Assembly: GCF_003725735.1 (NCBI RefSeq)
Contig: NZ_RJTM01000138.1
Coordinates: 1-38,460, forward strand
Source of the DNA: Sinomicrobium pectinilyticum
GTDB lineage: Bacteria > Bacteroidota > Bacteroidia > Flavobacteriales > Flavobacteriaceae
Length of the DNA: 38,460 bases
Direction of reading: 5' to 3'
The number at the start of each line of letters is the position of its first letter. Position 1 is the first letter of the stretch. A program made the translations under genes and the position numbers. Below are positions 8,890 through 17,307 of the stretch, in pieces. Under the pieces are notes generated by a model. The model did no database searches and was not told the DNA's origin. It saw nothing but the letters and a program-made list of their open reading frames with translations.

Positions 8890-8901
8890 TTCCGGAGGAA
8901 C
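8890..8901. repeat. intergenic 12-mer TTCCGGAGGAAC, copy 3
   Basis: Third identical copy, 4 nt past the FUSC stop and about 200 nt upstream of the lipoprotein start. As with copies 1 and 2, it lies upstream of a minus-strand gene. Confidence 0.6.
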
Positions 8902-8905
8902 CGGG

Positions 8906-11134
8906 TTACCTGCTTTTGCCGATATCCCGCACCGCCTTCACAATATTTTCGGAGAGATTGGTCAGCCCTATCAGGTGTTCAATGATCAGTTGTCCTTCTT
9001 CCATTTTCAATTTGAAATTATCATCATAAATCCCGTTGGATGCCATAATTTCCTTCTCCCGTATTTCTTTCAGTTCGGTAAAGCGCAGTTTCAGCATTTC
9101 TTTTACTTCAACAGTATCTACGGAAATATTATTCTGTTGCTCTTCATTGAGAAGCCGCATGGCGTTGTCCAGGTTGTTTATAATAGCCCCGGTAATTACG
9201 TTGAAAGCTTCCGAAGCTTTTGTTGTTTTCCGTGACTGGATAAAGGCCCCCATGGAAGCGGCAGAAGATAACAGGGTATGGTTAAGCACTACAAGGGCGT
9301 AGTATTGCCCGAGTTGTTTTTGTCTGGACCGGGGTTCCTGTGTCATTCGCTGGAAAGAGGCCATGAGGTTGCCGATTTCTATAAAAGCGTGTTTACGGGC
9401 AAGGCGGTAAGGGAGGGGGACTTCCCCCTTCCGGTTATAAAAAACAGATATCTCTTTGATATAATCCCTGGTGGCTTTGATGGAATTCTCCAGGAATGTC
9501 GGCAGGCTCAGGAACTCCCAGGAAGGCCACAGGAAATGATTGGCCGTGAAAGCCAGGATAGTACCTATAAGGGTATCTGCGATCCGGAACAGGATAACAT
9601 CCCGGATATCGGGGGTAAGCATACCGTAAACAAAGATCACATAGAGGGTAATAAATGTGGCCCCGATCGGGTAATTGCGCTGGGAAAAGGAAAACCCGAG
9701 GACCATACAGGTCATGGCCAGTATGCCGAGAACAGTACTGTTATGTACGACGGAAATGATTCCGAAGGCAATAATTCCCCCGGCAAGGGTACCGATCGTC
9801 CGGTGAAAGGACCGCTGCTTGGTAAGCCCGTAACCGGGGCGCATGATCACTACGATGGTGAGGAGTATCCAGTAGGTATTTTGTATGGGCAGGACATTGC
9901 CTACCAGAAAACCGACAAGGATCGTCAGGGTAAGCCGCAGGGAATGCCGGAATATGGTAGAGGAGAAACTGAAGTTTTGTGTCAGGGTGATGGGAGCGTA
10001 GTGGATGGGGGTCAGTAACTTTTCCAGTTCCCTGTCCTTTCGTTTCAGATCATGCGGATTTATGGCATGGGTAAAAGTATATTCCACAACTTTTATTTTT
10101 TCCACCTGTTTTTCCACATAGTTGAACATGTTTGTCAATACCAGCACCTCGTCGGTGGTACGGATATCGGTATTTGTCTCGGCTTCGTAACGATCAATGG
10201 CTTTTTTAAAGGATTCCAGGTCTTTGAACGGATGGTGTACGGAAGTATATTTTTTCCTCTTTTCCACACTCTGTCCCAACTGGTTCAGCAAGGCTGCCAG
10301 GTTATATGCCAGGTGCCTGTATGCATTTAATACATAAGGGTGTCTGCTGAAGGTCTGGTGCAGTTTTTCGTGATCGAAAGAAGTGGCCATAGCCAGCTCC
10401 AGTATTTCCACCAGTTCTATATGTGCAATAAGCAATCTCCTGTTCTGGTTGGAGGAGCCACCTTTGGTACGGTTGCGTATCAGCGTTTCCCGGAGATTTT
10501 CGTGGATGTCGTTAAGTTCTATCTGCAGGGTGAGCAGTTTTTCCGTGATCTTGTCCCTGTTGGCATGAGTATCCCATAACCTTCCCCGTAATTTCAGGTA
10601 TTTGGAAGTCAGTAAAATACATTCTGCCATTTGAAGTTCTGCATACCTGTATGGCCTTATGAAATAAAATATCATGGAAATACACAGGTAAAAGAGCCCT
10701 CCCCCGATCATAAACCCGGCGTGTTCCAGCAATGCCCAGCCGGTATAGCTGTGGCTGAAGGAAAGGGACATGGCCAGTAGTCCGGAAAAGGAGACGAGGG
10801 TGGCCCGGTGCCCGTAAACCGCTATCATGGATAGAAAGAATACCAGTAGAATAAGCACGGGATAAAATATCCAATGGCTTATCGCAGCAAGGCTGATGAT
10901 CACGGTACTTCCCGTAGCGATCAGGTTGGAAGCCAGCATACCGTTTACCCGGTGGCGCAGGTTGCCGGGGATGTCACTGATAAAGGTGAATAGCGCCCCC
11001 AGGGCTACTGTAAAACCAATGCTGAAAAGGTCCAGATAGGAGAATAATATAACGGGGGTGGCCGCGGCTACGGTTACTTTTACTGCCCTGATAAAATCGG
11101 TACTTTCTAAAAATTTCTGGAGCTGGCGATTCAT
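8906..11134 (-). CDS. FUSC family inner-membrane protein (YccS/YhfK-like)
   Basis: A 742-aa membrane protein of the fusaric acid resistance/aromatic acid exporter superfamily. It has two copies of the expected layout: an N-terminal group of about six hydrophobic segments (residues 20-165), a soluble helical stretch, a second group (about 385-520, with LTLTILVGFLVGNVLPIQNTYW) and a C-terminal soluble helical domain. Full-length YccS-type proteins are about 700-720 aa, so it looks intact. The family is linked to efflux of aromatic or hydrophobic acids, but the substrate here is unknown. The ATG at 11134 is preferred over an upstream TTG that falls within the predicted -7 promoter element at 11153-11160. 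Confidence 0.9.
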   Translation of the reverse strand: MNRQLQKFLESTDFIRAVKVTVAAATPVILFSYLDLFSIGFTVALGALFTFISDIPGNLRHRVNGMLASNLIATGSTVIISLAAISHWIFYPVLILLVFFLSMIAVYGHRATLVSFSGLLAMSLSFSHSYTGWALLEHAGFMIGGGLFYLCISMIFYFIRPYRYAELQMAECILLTSKYLKLRGRLWDTHANRDKITEKLLTLQIELNDIHENLRETLIRNRTKGGSSNQNRRLLIAHIELVEILELAMATSFDHEKLHQTFSRHPYVLNAYRHLAYNLAALLNQLGQSVEKRKKYTSVHHPFKDLESFKKAIDRYEAETNTDIRTTDEVLVLTNMFNYVEKQVEKIKVVEYTFTHAINPHDLKRKDRELEKLLTPIHYAPITLTQNFSFSSTIFRHSLRLTLTILVGFLVGNVLPIQNTYWILLTIVVIMRPGYGLTKQRSFHRTIGTLAGGIIAFGIISVVHNSTVLGILAMTCMVLGFSFSQRNYPIGATFITLYVIFVYGMLTPDIRDVILFRIADTLIGTILAFTANHFLWPSWEFLSLPTFLENSIKATRDYIKEISVFYNRKGEVPLPYRLARKHAFIEIGNLMASFQRMTQEPRSRQKQLGQYYALVVLNHTLLSSAASMGAFIQSRKTTKASEAFNVITGAIINNLDNAMRLLNEEQQNNISVDTVEVKEMLKLRFTELKEIREKEIMASNGIYDDNFKLKMEEGQLIIEHLIGLTNLSENIVKAVRDIGKSR

Positions 11135-11152
11135 ATTCCGGATTACTAATGA

Positions 11153-11160
11153 CAAAAGTA
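11153..11160 (-). promoter_or_regulatory. -7 element of the FUSC gene promoter
   Basis: On the minus strand the sequence is TACTTTTG, an exact TAnnTTTG match, giving a start site about 12 nt before the ATG at 11134. No good TTG was found 19 nt upstream, so the -33 element is weak or absent. Confidence 0.55.
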
Positions 11161-11423
11161 AGGATAACGAGGATATTTATTAAGAAAATACGTCGATTTA
11201 AAGTTGTATTGATGAATGCATATTTTTTGAACGGAGTGATTTTTTCGCCACGGATATACGGATATGGAACTTCTTAGCTGTTTATTGGGTAATTAGGAGT
11301 TGTTTCAATGCAATAATCCGGTTTTGTACCTGAAAAAATACAGCTCCCCCCGAATTTACAGGAGTGTTACCTCCTCTTGAAAAGATATTGAAAGAAAACA
11401 TAAAATCCCCGACTACCCTCATC

Positions 11424-11453
11424 AACTCCAAAACTACCAACTCCCAAACTAAA
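11424..11453. repeat. two-copy degenerate 15-bp tandem repeat
   Basis: AACTCCAAAACTACC (11424-11438) is followed directly by AACTCCCAAACTAAA (11439-11453); 12 of 15 positions match. It is probably a low-complexity spacer just past the repressor stop. Confidence 0.4.
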
Positions 11454-11464
11454 AGACTCCCCGC

Positions 11465-12220
11465 CTACAATAACCGCTCGCGTATTTCCTTTAGTTCGGA
11501 CCGGATCTCTTCGGCCCAGGTACCGAAGTTGTTTTGTGGGATGTCGAACTGTCCGGATATTTTACTGACTACCTTCCATATTTCCTTTACTTCCCCGATG
11601 CCGGTCTCAATTACAGGATATTCCGGATTTACGGATATGAGCCGTATTTTTTCTCCGGAGATTATTATCTTTTTTACGACTACGGTATCCGGAAGGACTA
11701 CTACATATATCTGGTTCTCCTTAACGTCCGTTATTTTTTCCTCCGCACGGGCAATGACCCATTCGCCGGAGTGCAGGACGGGATACATACTGTTACCTTC
11801 TACCTGGAATCCCCGGTAAGAGGCATTGCGGTATTCGGGCAGGGGCAGATCGAAAGCGGGGAGGGATTCGTACCATTCGGGGTCCTGCAAATTGTGTGCG
11901 TATCCGGCGGAAGCCTTGATATTTACCAGTACGATATTTTCATTTTCGGAAGAATTCAGCGTTACCACTTTTGGTAATACGCTGTGTTCCGCAGGACGCA
12001 GGTATTTCTGTTCGCTTTTACCGAACAGCCACAGGGGGTTGATCCCGAATTGTTCGAGCAGGGCGGCGACCACTTCCCCGGAGATCCTGGTCTTTCCTCT
12101 TTCGATATCTGCAGTGGAATTCCTGATCCCCAGGCGTTCCGCAAAAGCCTGCTGCGTCAGGTTCAGTTCCCGGCGAAGCATTTTAAAACGCTGCATTTCG
12201 GTATTTAAACTTTTGGACAT
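11465..12220 (-). CDS. XRE-HTH/S24 self-cleaving repressor (LexA/CI-like)
   Basis: A 251-aa transcriptional repressor. Residues about 12-65 are a helix-turn-helix (MLRRELNLTQQAFAERLGI) of the Cro/C1 type. Residues about 95-220 are a peptidase S24 domain with everything needed for autocleavage: an Ala105-Gly106 scissile pair in KASAGYA, catalytic Ser144 in GNSMYP, and Lys183 or Lys184 in VVVKKI. LexA and CI families cleave themselves when RecA filaments form; that this protein does so is inferred. It diverges from the translesion polymerase operon, and a cluster of palindromes fills the space between them. The ATG at 12220 is used rather than an upstream frame opening; M9 (12196) is an alternative start, since the -7 element is very close. 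Confidence 0.88.
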   Translation of the reverse strand: MSKSLNTEMQRFKMLRRELNLTQQAFAERLGIRNSTADIERGKTRISGEVVAALLEQFGINPLWLFGKSEQKYLRPAEHSVLPKVVTLNSSENENIVLVNIKASAGYAHNLQDPEWYESLPAFDLPLPEYRNASYRGFQVEGNSMYPVLHSGEWVIARAEEKITDVKENQIYVVVLPDTVVVKKIIISGEKIRLISVNPEYPVIETGIGEVKEIWKVVSKISGQFDIPQNNFGTWAEEIRSELKEIRERLL

Positions 12221-12239
12221 AAGACAAATATAGGTCTTA
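12220..12239. promoter_or_regulatory. dyad TAAGAC-N8-GTCTTA over the repressor promoter
   Basis: Six-bp perfect arms (12220-12225 and 12234-12239) flank the sequence that contains the repressor's -7 box and reach its start codon. The position suits an autoregulatory operator, although it differs from the TGGAA palindromes nearby. Confidence 0.5.
12225..12232 (-). promoter_or_regulatory. -7 element of the repressor gene
   Basis: On the minus strand it reads TATATTTG, an exact TAnnTTTG match. Transcription would begin at or just before the ATG at 12220, implying a leaderless or nearly leaderless mRNA, or use of the internal ATG at 12196. The palindrome at 12243-12255 would cover the -33 region. 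Confidence 0.55.
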
Positions 12240-12242
12240 ATT

Positions 12243-12255
12243 TGGAAAATATCCA
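12243..12255. promoter_or_regulatory. palindromic operator candidate 1 (TGGA-N5-TCCA)
   Basis: TGGAAAATATCCA is the copy nearest the repressor gene and overlaps its -33 region. It has the same length as the two copies beside the polymerase gene. Confidence 0.55.
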
Positions 12256-12283
12256 TAAATTTTTCGGATTATTTCCTTTTGTT

Positions 12284-12296
12284 TGGAAAAATTCCA
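12284..12296. promoter_or_regulatory. palindromic operator candidate 2 (TGGAA-N3-TTCCA)
   Basis: TGGAAAAATTCCA is a perfect 5-bp-arm palindrome directly upstream of the polymerase -7 element. A bound repressor dimer here would block RNA polymerase. Confidence 0.65.
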
Positions 12297-12304
12297 TATT
12301 TTTG
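12297..12304 (+). promoter_or_regulatory. -7 element of the Y-family polymerase operon
   Basis: TATTTTTG matches TAnnTTTG exactly and lies between operator candidates 2 and 3. The expected start is near 12311, leaving a leader of about 11 nt before the ATG at 12322. Confidence 0.55.
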
Positions 12305-12315
12305 GAAAAATTCCT
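12303..12315. promoter_or_regulatory. palindromic operator candidate 3 (TGGAA-N3-TTCCT)
   Basis: TGGAAAAATTCCT repeats 12 of 13 bases of candidate 2, 19 bp downstream of it, and ends 6 nt before the polymerase ATG. It covers the likely transcription start site. Confidence 0.6.
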
Positions 12316-12321
12316 GGAAAT

Positions 12322-13536
12322 ATGAACCGGACAATCCTGCACCTGGACCTGGACACATTTTTTGTCTCCGTAGAGCGATTGCTAGACAGTCGTCTCAGGG
12401 ATCGTCCTTTGCTGGTAGGAGGGCTCAGTGATCGTGGCGTCGTGGCCGCGTGCAGTTATGAGACCCGTCCTTTCGGTATACACAGCGGTATGCCGATGAA
12501 ACTGGCCAGGGAGTTGTGTAAAGATGCCACGGTGATCCGGGGAGATGCCGCTACATATACCAGGTATTCCGGGGTAGTCACCGAAATAATCCGGGAAAAT
12601 GTGCCCTTGTTCGAGAAGTCCAGTATAGATGAATTCTATGCCGACCTGTCGGGGATGGACCGTTTTTTCGGTACTTATTGCTATGCTTCCGAGCTACGGC
12701 AGAAAATTATCCGGGAAACCGGGCTGCCGATATCTTTCGGGCTTTCCATCAACAAGGTGGTATCCAAGGTCGCCACCAATGAGGCCAAGCCCAATAACCA
12801 GATGCAGATAGAGCTCGGACGGGAGAAGCCTTTTTTAGCCCCATTGTCCATAAGGAAACTTCCCATGATAGGTGACAAGACCTACCTGACCCTGCGTAAC
12901 CTCGGGATAAAGCAGGTGAAGACCTTGCAGGAAATGCCGGGGGAAATGTTGTACCGTGTGCTGGGCCGTAACGGGCTGACCATCTGGGAACGCGCAAACG
13001 GTATAGACACTGCCCCGGTAATTCCTTTTTCCGAACGAAAATCAATTTCAACCGAACGTACTTTTGACCGGGATACCATAGACGTACACCTGTTGCGTAC
13101 GCTATTGGCCGCTATGACGGAAAACCTGGCCTTTCAGCTACGTCGCGGAGAAAAACTTACAGCTTGTATAAGTGTAAAGATCCGGTATTCCGATTTTCAG
13201 ACCTACTCCAAACAATTGAAAATTCCGTACACCAGTGCCGATCATATACTCATCCCCAGAGTATTGGAACTGTTTCACCAGTTGTATAACCGCAGGCTGC
13301 TCGTACGCCTTATCGGGGTGAAATTCAGCCACCTGGTACACGGTAACTACCAGATCAACCTTTTTGAAGATACCGAAGAAACCATACGCCTCTACCAGGC
13401 TATGGACAAGATCCGCCTGCGGTACGGGGACCGCAGCATTACCCGGGCCTCGGCCCTGGGCGTGAAGACCTTAGGAAGAATGACCAATCCTTTTAACGGA
13501 CAACCTCCAACCATTTTAGCACATAGAAAACTGTAA
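12322..13536 (+). CDS. Y-family translesion DNA polymerase (DinB/UmuC-like)
   Basis: A 404-aa error-prone polymerase that copies past damaged template bases. The catalytic acids are present: D9 in HLDLDTFF, and D103-E104 in SSIDEFYADLSG, so it should be active, unlike ImuB proteins, which lack them. The palm and fingers occupy residues 1-160, followed by a helix-hairpin-helix thumb (about 175-235) and the little finger (245-340). A beta-clamp motif QINLF lies at 344-348. The ATG at 12322 is chosen over an upstream in-frame TTG that falls inside an operator. Its stop overlaps the dnaE start by one base (TAATG), so the two are translationally coupled. It could be called dinB or umuC; the operon context argues for a UmuC/ImuB-like role. 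Confidence 0.92.
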   Translation: MNRTILHLDLDTFFVSVERLLDSRLRDRPLLVGGLSDRGVVAACSYETRPFGIHSGMPMKLARELCKDATVIRGDAATYTRYSGVVTEIIRENVPLFEKSSIDEFYADLSGMDRFFGTYCYASELRQKIIRETGLPISFGLSINKVVSKVATNEAKPNNQMQIELGREKPFLAPLSIRKLPMIGDKTYLTLRNLGIKQVKTLQEMPGEMLYRVLGRNGLTIWERANGIDTAPVIPFSERKSISTERTFDRDTIDVHLLRTLLAAMTENLAFQLRRGEKLTACISVKIRYSDFQTYSKQLKIPYTSADHILIPRVLELFHQLYNRRLLVRLIGVKFSHLVHGNYQINLFEDTEETIRLYQAMDKIRLRYGDRSITRASALGVKTLGRMTNPFNGQPPTILAHRKL

Positions 13537-16496
13537 TGTATTTAAACTGTCACACCTATTACAGCCTGCGCTTCGGTACGTTTTCCGAAGTAGAGCTCCT
13601 GCAACTGGCACGGGAAAATCACGTAACGCAACTGGCCCTGACCGATATTAACAACACTTCTGCCTGTCTTAATTTTATCCGTAAAGCGGAAGAAGCGGGC
13701 ATAAAACCTATCGTAGGGGTGGATTTCAGGAACGGAACAGACCAGCAATTCGTCGGAATAGCCCGAAATAATGAAGGCTATACCGCACTTAACGGTTTTT
13801 TATCCGGATATCTTCATGAGCACAAAGATCTTCCCGTGCGGGCTCCTGTTATTCCGGAAGTGATCATTGTATATCCGTTGAAAAAGATAGAACAATACCG
13901 GTTCGGGGATTTACGCGATGACGAGTATATAGGTGTTTCCGTTCGGGACCTGCCGAGGCTGACATTGTCCGCATACCGGCATTTAAAAGATAAACTGGTG
14001 GTCCTGCAACCCGTGACTTTCCGGAACAAAAAAGATTTCAATGCCCACAAGTTATTGCGGGCCATAGATAACAATACCCTGCTCAGCAAGCTGTCCCCCG
14101 AAGAAGTGGCTTCGGAAGAAGAAAGAATGTATCCCCCGGAAAACCTGTACAAAGCTTTCGGAGAATATCATTTCATCCTGGAGAATACCGCCCGCCTGAT
14201 GAAAGAATGCCGGATAAATTTTGATTTTTCCGCTGCGAAACAGAGCAGTAATCAACAAACCTATACCGGGGACAAGACCAGGGATGAAGAATACCTTCTG
14301 GAACTTTGTATGCAAAATATCCGTTATCGTTATCCCGACGATCAGCAAATGGCCCTGGAACGCCTGCACCGGGAACTGGAACTTATCAGGCAAAAGGATT
14401 TTGTGTCTTATTTCCTCATCAATTACGATATTGTGGATTATGCCAGGGGAAAAGGATACTTTCATGTAGGAAGGGGAAGCGGGGCTAACAGTATCATAGC
14501 ATATCTGCTGGGGATCACGGATGTAGACCCGCTGGAACTGGATCTGTATTTCGAACGCTTCATTAACCTTTTCCGCAGCACGCCCCCCGATTTTGATATT
14601 GACTTCTCCTGGAGGGACCGGGACGATGTTACGAGGTATATCTTCGATCATTTCCCCAATGTGGCTTTATTGGGAACATATGTTACCTTTAATTACAAAG
14701 GAGTGGTGAGGGAACTGGGCAAAGTATTCGGTTTGCCCAAAAAAGATATCGACCGCCTGAGCGAAGGCAATTATAATTCTGATGAACTGGATCAGCCCTC
14801 TCAGCTTGTCCTGAAGTACGGGAAACTCATACAGGGAATGCCAAGTCATATCAGTGTTCATTCCAGTGGTGTTCTCATAAGTGAAGTTCCCCTAAACACG
14901 TTTTCGGCTACCTTTTTGCCCCCCAAAGGATATGCAACGGTACAGTTCGATATGCATATCGCCGAAGATGTAGGACTGTATAAATTTGATATTCTTGGCC
15001 AGCGCGGACTGGCCAAGATCAAGGAGACCCTGGAGATCATCAGGTATAACCGTCCGGATGAACCTCGCTTGGATATCCACGATGTCAACCGGTTTAAAAA
15101 AGATAATAAGATCCATAATATGCTGGAAAGTGCGCAGTGTATGGGGTGTTTTTATGTGGAGTCACCGGCGATGCGGATGTTACTCAAAAAACTGCAGGTA
15201 GATAATTACCTGGGGCTGGTAGCTGCCAGTTCGATTATCCGGCCTGGAGTGGCCAAAAGCGGGATGATGCGGGAATATATTCTGAGACATCAGGACCGCA
15301 AACGTGTGGAACAGGCACATCCCGTTCTGCTCAAGATCATGCCGGAAACCTATGGTGTAATGGTATACCAGGAAGACGTGATAAAAGTTGCCCACCATTT
15401 TGCTGGACTTACCCTGGCCGAGGCGGATGTACTGCGGAGGGGAATGAGCGGGAAATTCCGCTCGAGAGCAGAGTTCGGGGAAGTAGAAGATAAGTTTATA
15501 GCCAATTGCAGGCAGAAAGGGTATGAAGACGAAGTGATCTCTGAAGTCTGGAAGCAGATAGAAAGTTTTGCCGGATATGCTTTTGCCAAAGGGCATTCTG
15601 CTTCCTATGCCATAGAAAGTTATCAGAGTCTGTTCCTGAGAGCATATTATCCGCTGGAATTTATGGTGGCTGTGTTGAATAACGGGGGAGGATTTTATCG
15701 GCCGGAGATCTATATACACGAAGCCCGGATGCTGGGAGCTACGGTTCATGTTCCCTGTATTAACTACAGCCGTATGGAAACGAGGATATCCGGAAAGGAT
15801 ATTTATCTAGGTTTCGGGTACCTGAAAGACCTTGAAGACCGGGTGTGCCATCGTATACTGAAAGAGCGAGATAAAAACGGCATTTTTACATCCCTGGAAA
15901 ACTTTATGGACAGGGTTTCGATAAGTGTCGAACAACTGGCCATATTAATACGCATCGGGGCGTTCCGCTTTACGGGGACAGATAAATACGAGCTGTTATG
16001 GCAGGCCCACTTGCGGCAGGGGGTAGTGCCGGGAGAAGAAGAACAGTACAGGTTGTTCAAGGCAAACCAAAAAGAATTTGCCGTACCTGCACTGCAAACC
16101 ACCAGGCTCGAAGCTGCATTTGACCAGCTGGAACTCCTCGGGTTTTGCCTGAGCAGTCCTTTTGAATTATTACAGGAAAAACCGAAGAGCAATAAAGGAG
16201 CACAGGATCTTAAATACACTCAAGGCAGGTACATTGATATTTACGGTTATCTCGTGGCAGTAAAAAAGACGCAGACCCATAAAGGAGAAGAAATGTTCTT
16301 CGGCACTCTTATCGATCATTACGGGGAAGTGTTCGACGTGGTTATCTTTCCCCCGGTTGCCAGGAATAACAGGTTCAGGGGGAAAGGAGTATACAGGTTG
16401 TACGGAAAGGTTGTCGATGAGTTTGGTTTTTTAAGCATAGAAGTAGTTAAGATGCGGAAGGAAGATTATATCCGTGACCCGCGGTTTGAGAGCTGA
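13536..16496 (+). CDS. short error-prone DNA polymerase III alpha subunit (DnaE2-like)
   Basis: A C-family DNA polymerase of 986 aa, much shorter than the replicative DnaE of this phylum (about 1,400 aa or more). The catalytic aspartates are D354 and D356 in PPDFDIDFSW and D485 in YKFDILGQ. The N-terminal PHP domain looks inactive: the second His of the first motif is Tyr8 (CHTYYS), TDHG is TDINN (36-40), and a usual Glu is Asp63. A likely beta-clamp motif QYRLF lies at 837-841 and an OB-fold near 890-970; the tau-binding tail is missing. It is the second gene of the mutasome operon and probably extends DNA past lesions together with the Y-family partner. The primary replicase lies elsewhere in the genome. 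Confidence 0.9.
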   Translation: MYLNCHTYYSLRFGTFSEVELLQLARENHVTQLALTDINNTSACLNFIRKAEEAGIKPIVGVDFRNGTDQQFVGIARNNEGYTALNGFLSGYLHEHKDLPVRAPVIPEVIIVYPLKKIEQYRFGDLRDDEYIGVSVRDLPRLTLSAYRHLKDKLVVLQPVTFRNKKDFNAHKLLRAIDNNTLLSKLSPEEVASEEERMYPPENLYKAFGEYHFILENTARLMKECRINFDFSAAKQSSNQQTYTGDKTRDEEYLLELCMQNIRYRYPDDQQMALERLHRELELIRQKDFVSYFLINYDIVDYARGKGYFHVGRGSGANSIIAYLLGITDVDPLELDLYFERFINLFRSTPPDFDIDFSWRDRDDVTRYIFDHFPNVALLGTYVTFNYKGVVRELGKVFGLPKKDIDRLSEGNYNSDELDQPSQLVLKYGKLIQGMPSHISVHSSGVLISEVPLNTFSATFLPPKGYATVQFDMHIAEDVGLYKFDILGQRGLAKIKETLEIIRYNRPDEPRLDIHDVNRFKKDNKIHNMLESAQCMGCFYVESPAMRMLLKKLQVDNYLGLVAASSIIRPGVAKSGMMREYILRHQDRKRVEQAHPVLLKIMPETYGVMVYQEDVIKVAHHFAGLTLAEADVLRRGMSGKFRSRAEFGEVEDKFIANCRQKGYEDEVISEVWKQIESFAGYAFAKGHSASYAIESYQSLFLRAYYPLEFMVAVLNNGGGFYRPEIYIHEARMLGATVHVPCINYSRMETRISGKDIYLGFGYLKDLEDRVCHRILKERDKNGIFTSLENFMDRVSISVEQLAILIRIGAFRFTGTDKYELLWQAHLRQGVVPGEEEQYRLFKANQKEFAVPALQTTRLEAAFDQLELLGFCLSSPFELLQEKPKSNKGAQDLKYTQGRYIDIYGYLVAVKKTQTHKGEEMFFGTLIDHYGEVFDVVIFPPVARNNRFRGKGVYRLYGKVVDEFGFLSIEVVKMRKEDYIRDPRFES

Positions 16497-16785
16497 GAGT
16501 ACCAGGCAATTTTTGCGTGTTGCGAACCTTCGCCCGGACGTGGAGACGAAAAAATGAAAATAAAGTTAATATTCTGTAAATTTTAGAAGATAATGAAGCG
16601 GGACGAAAGTGGTCCTTTGTCTGTAACCTAAGAAGAAAAGGTGTCTTTTTATTCGGATTGTTTTTGGTTTCGTAAGAAGTCTTTTACACTATATTTAAAT
16701 TCAAAAGGTAACATTCCGTTAACAGTAACAGAACGGGGAGCCTTTCTTATATTTCTAAATTAGAGCTGCAATTTTTTTTCAGGGA

Positions 16786-17307
16786 ATGACAGCTAAAAAC
16801 GAAATATTTTTCAAAAAGTTGTTTGAAGAAACACACGGCAAGGCTTTTAATTTTTTAAAAGCATTGAGCAAAGACGAAAATGTTGCCCGTGAAGTTGTGC
16901 AGACATCCTTTATAAAAATATGGAAAAATATAGAGAAATTTAAAAATCATCCCAATCCGCAAGCCCTGGTCTATACCACCGTGAAAAATGTTTTCCTGGA
17001 CGAAATGCGTAAGCAAAACAGGCTGAACGCGGTGTTAACTTCCATTGAAGAGAACGAACACCTTAACCATACCATTGCCGATACCGGCGAAGACAGCAGC
17101 ATTGCGGGAGAAACTTTCACCGAGGTACATCGTGCCATAAGAAAATTACCGGAGCGCCTGCAACGGATTTATACCTTATATCAGTTCGAAGAGTTGACCC
17201 CGCTGGAAATTGCCGATACTTTACAACTATCCATTACTACAATAAGGACCAATATAGAAACAGCCAAACTCTTTCTCAGAAAAGAACTGAGAAAGTATAG
17301 GAATTAA
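16786..17307 (+). CDS. ECF sigma factor, FecI-like
   Basis: An RNA polymerase sigma-70 factor of the extracytoplasmic function group, 173 aa. Region 2 is at about residues 10-75 (with AREVVQTSFIKIWKN and the helix around TTVKNVFLDEMRKQ), and region 4 at about 110-165 contains the helix-turn-helix LTPLEIADTLQLSITTIRTN. Length is typical. It is cytoplasmic and normally held inactive by the membrane FecR encoded downstream. Together with the FecR, receptor and lipoprotein genes it forms a cell-surface signalling uptake locus. The ATG lies just after a T-run and AGGGA. The 289-bp upstream region has one near-consensus -7 box (TATATTTC, about 16749-16755). Confidence 0.93.
   Translation: MTAKNEIFFKKLFEETHGKAFNFLKALSKDENVAREVVQTSFIKIWKNIEKFKNHPNPQALVYTTVKNVFLDEMRKQNRLNAVLTSIEENEHLNHTIADTGEDSSIAGETFTEVHRAIRKLPERLQRIYTLYQFEELTPLEIADTLQLSITTIRTNIETAKLFLRKELRKYRN

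Larger units (their letters stand above)
11135..11464. other. 330-bp gap between FUSC and the S24 repressor gene
   Basis: It holds the FUSC promoter (11153-11160) and a short degenerate tandem repeat (11424-11453) close to the repressor stop. No credible gene and no strong terminator hairpin were seen. Confidence 0.5.

Noticed and set aside
9278-10018. A 246-codon frame antisense to the FUSC gene
   Set aside because: Low-complexity Gly/Asp/Pro composition, wholly within a well-supported gene on the other strand; a codon-bias shadow.
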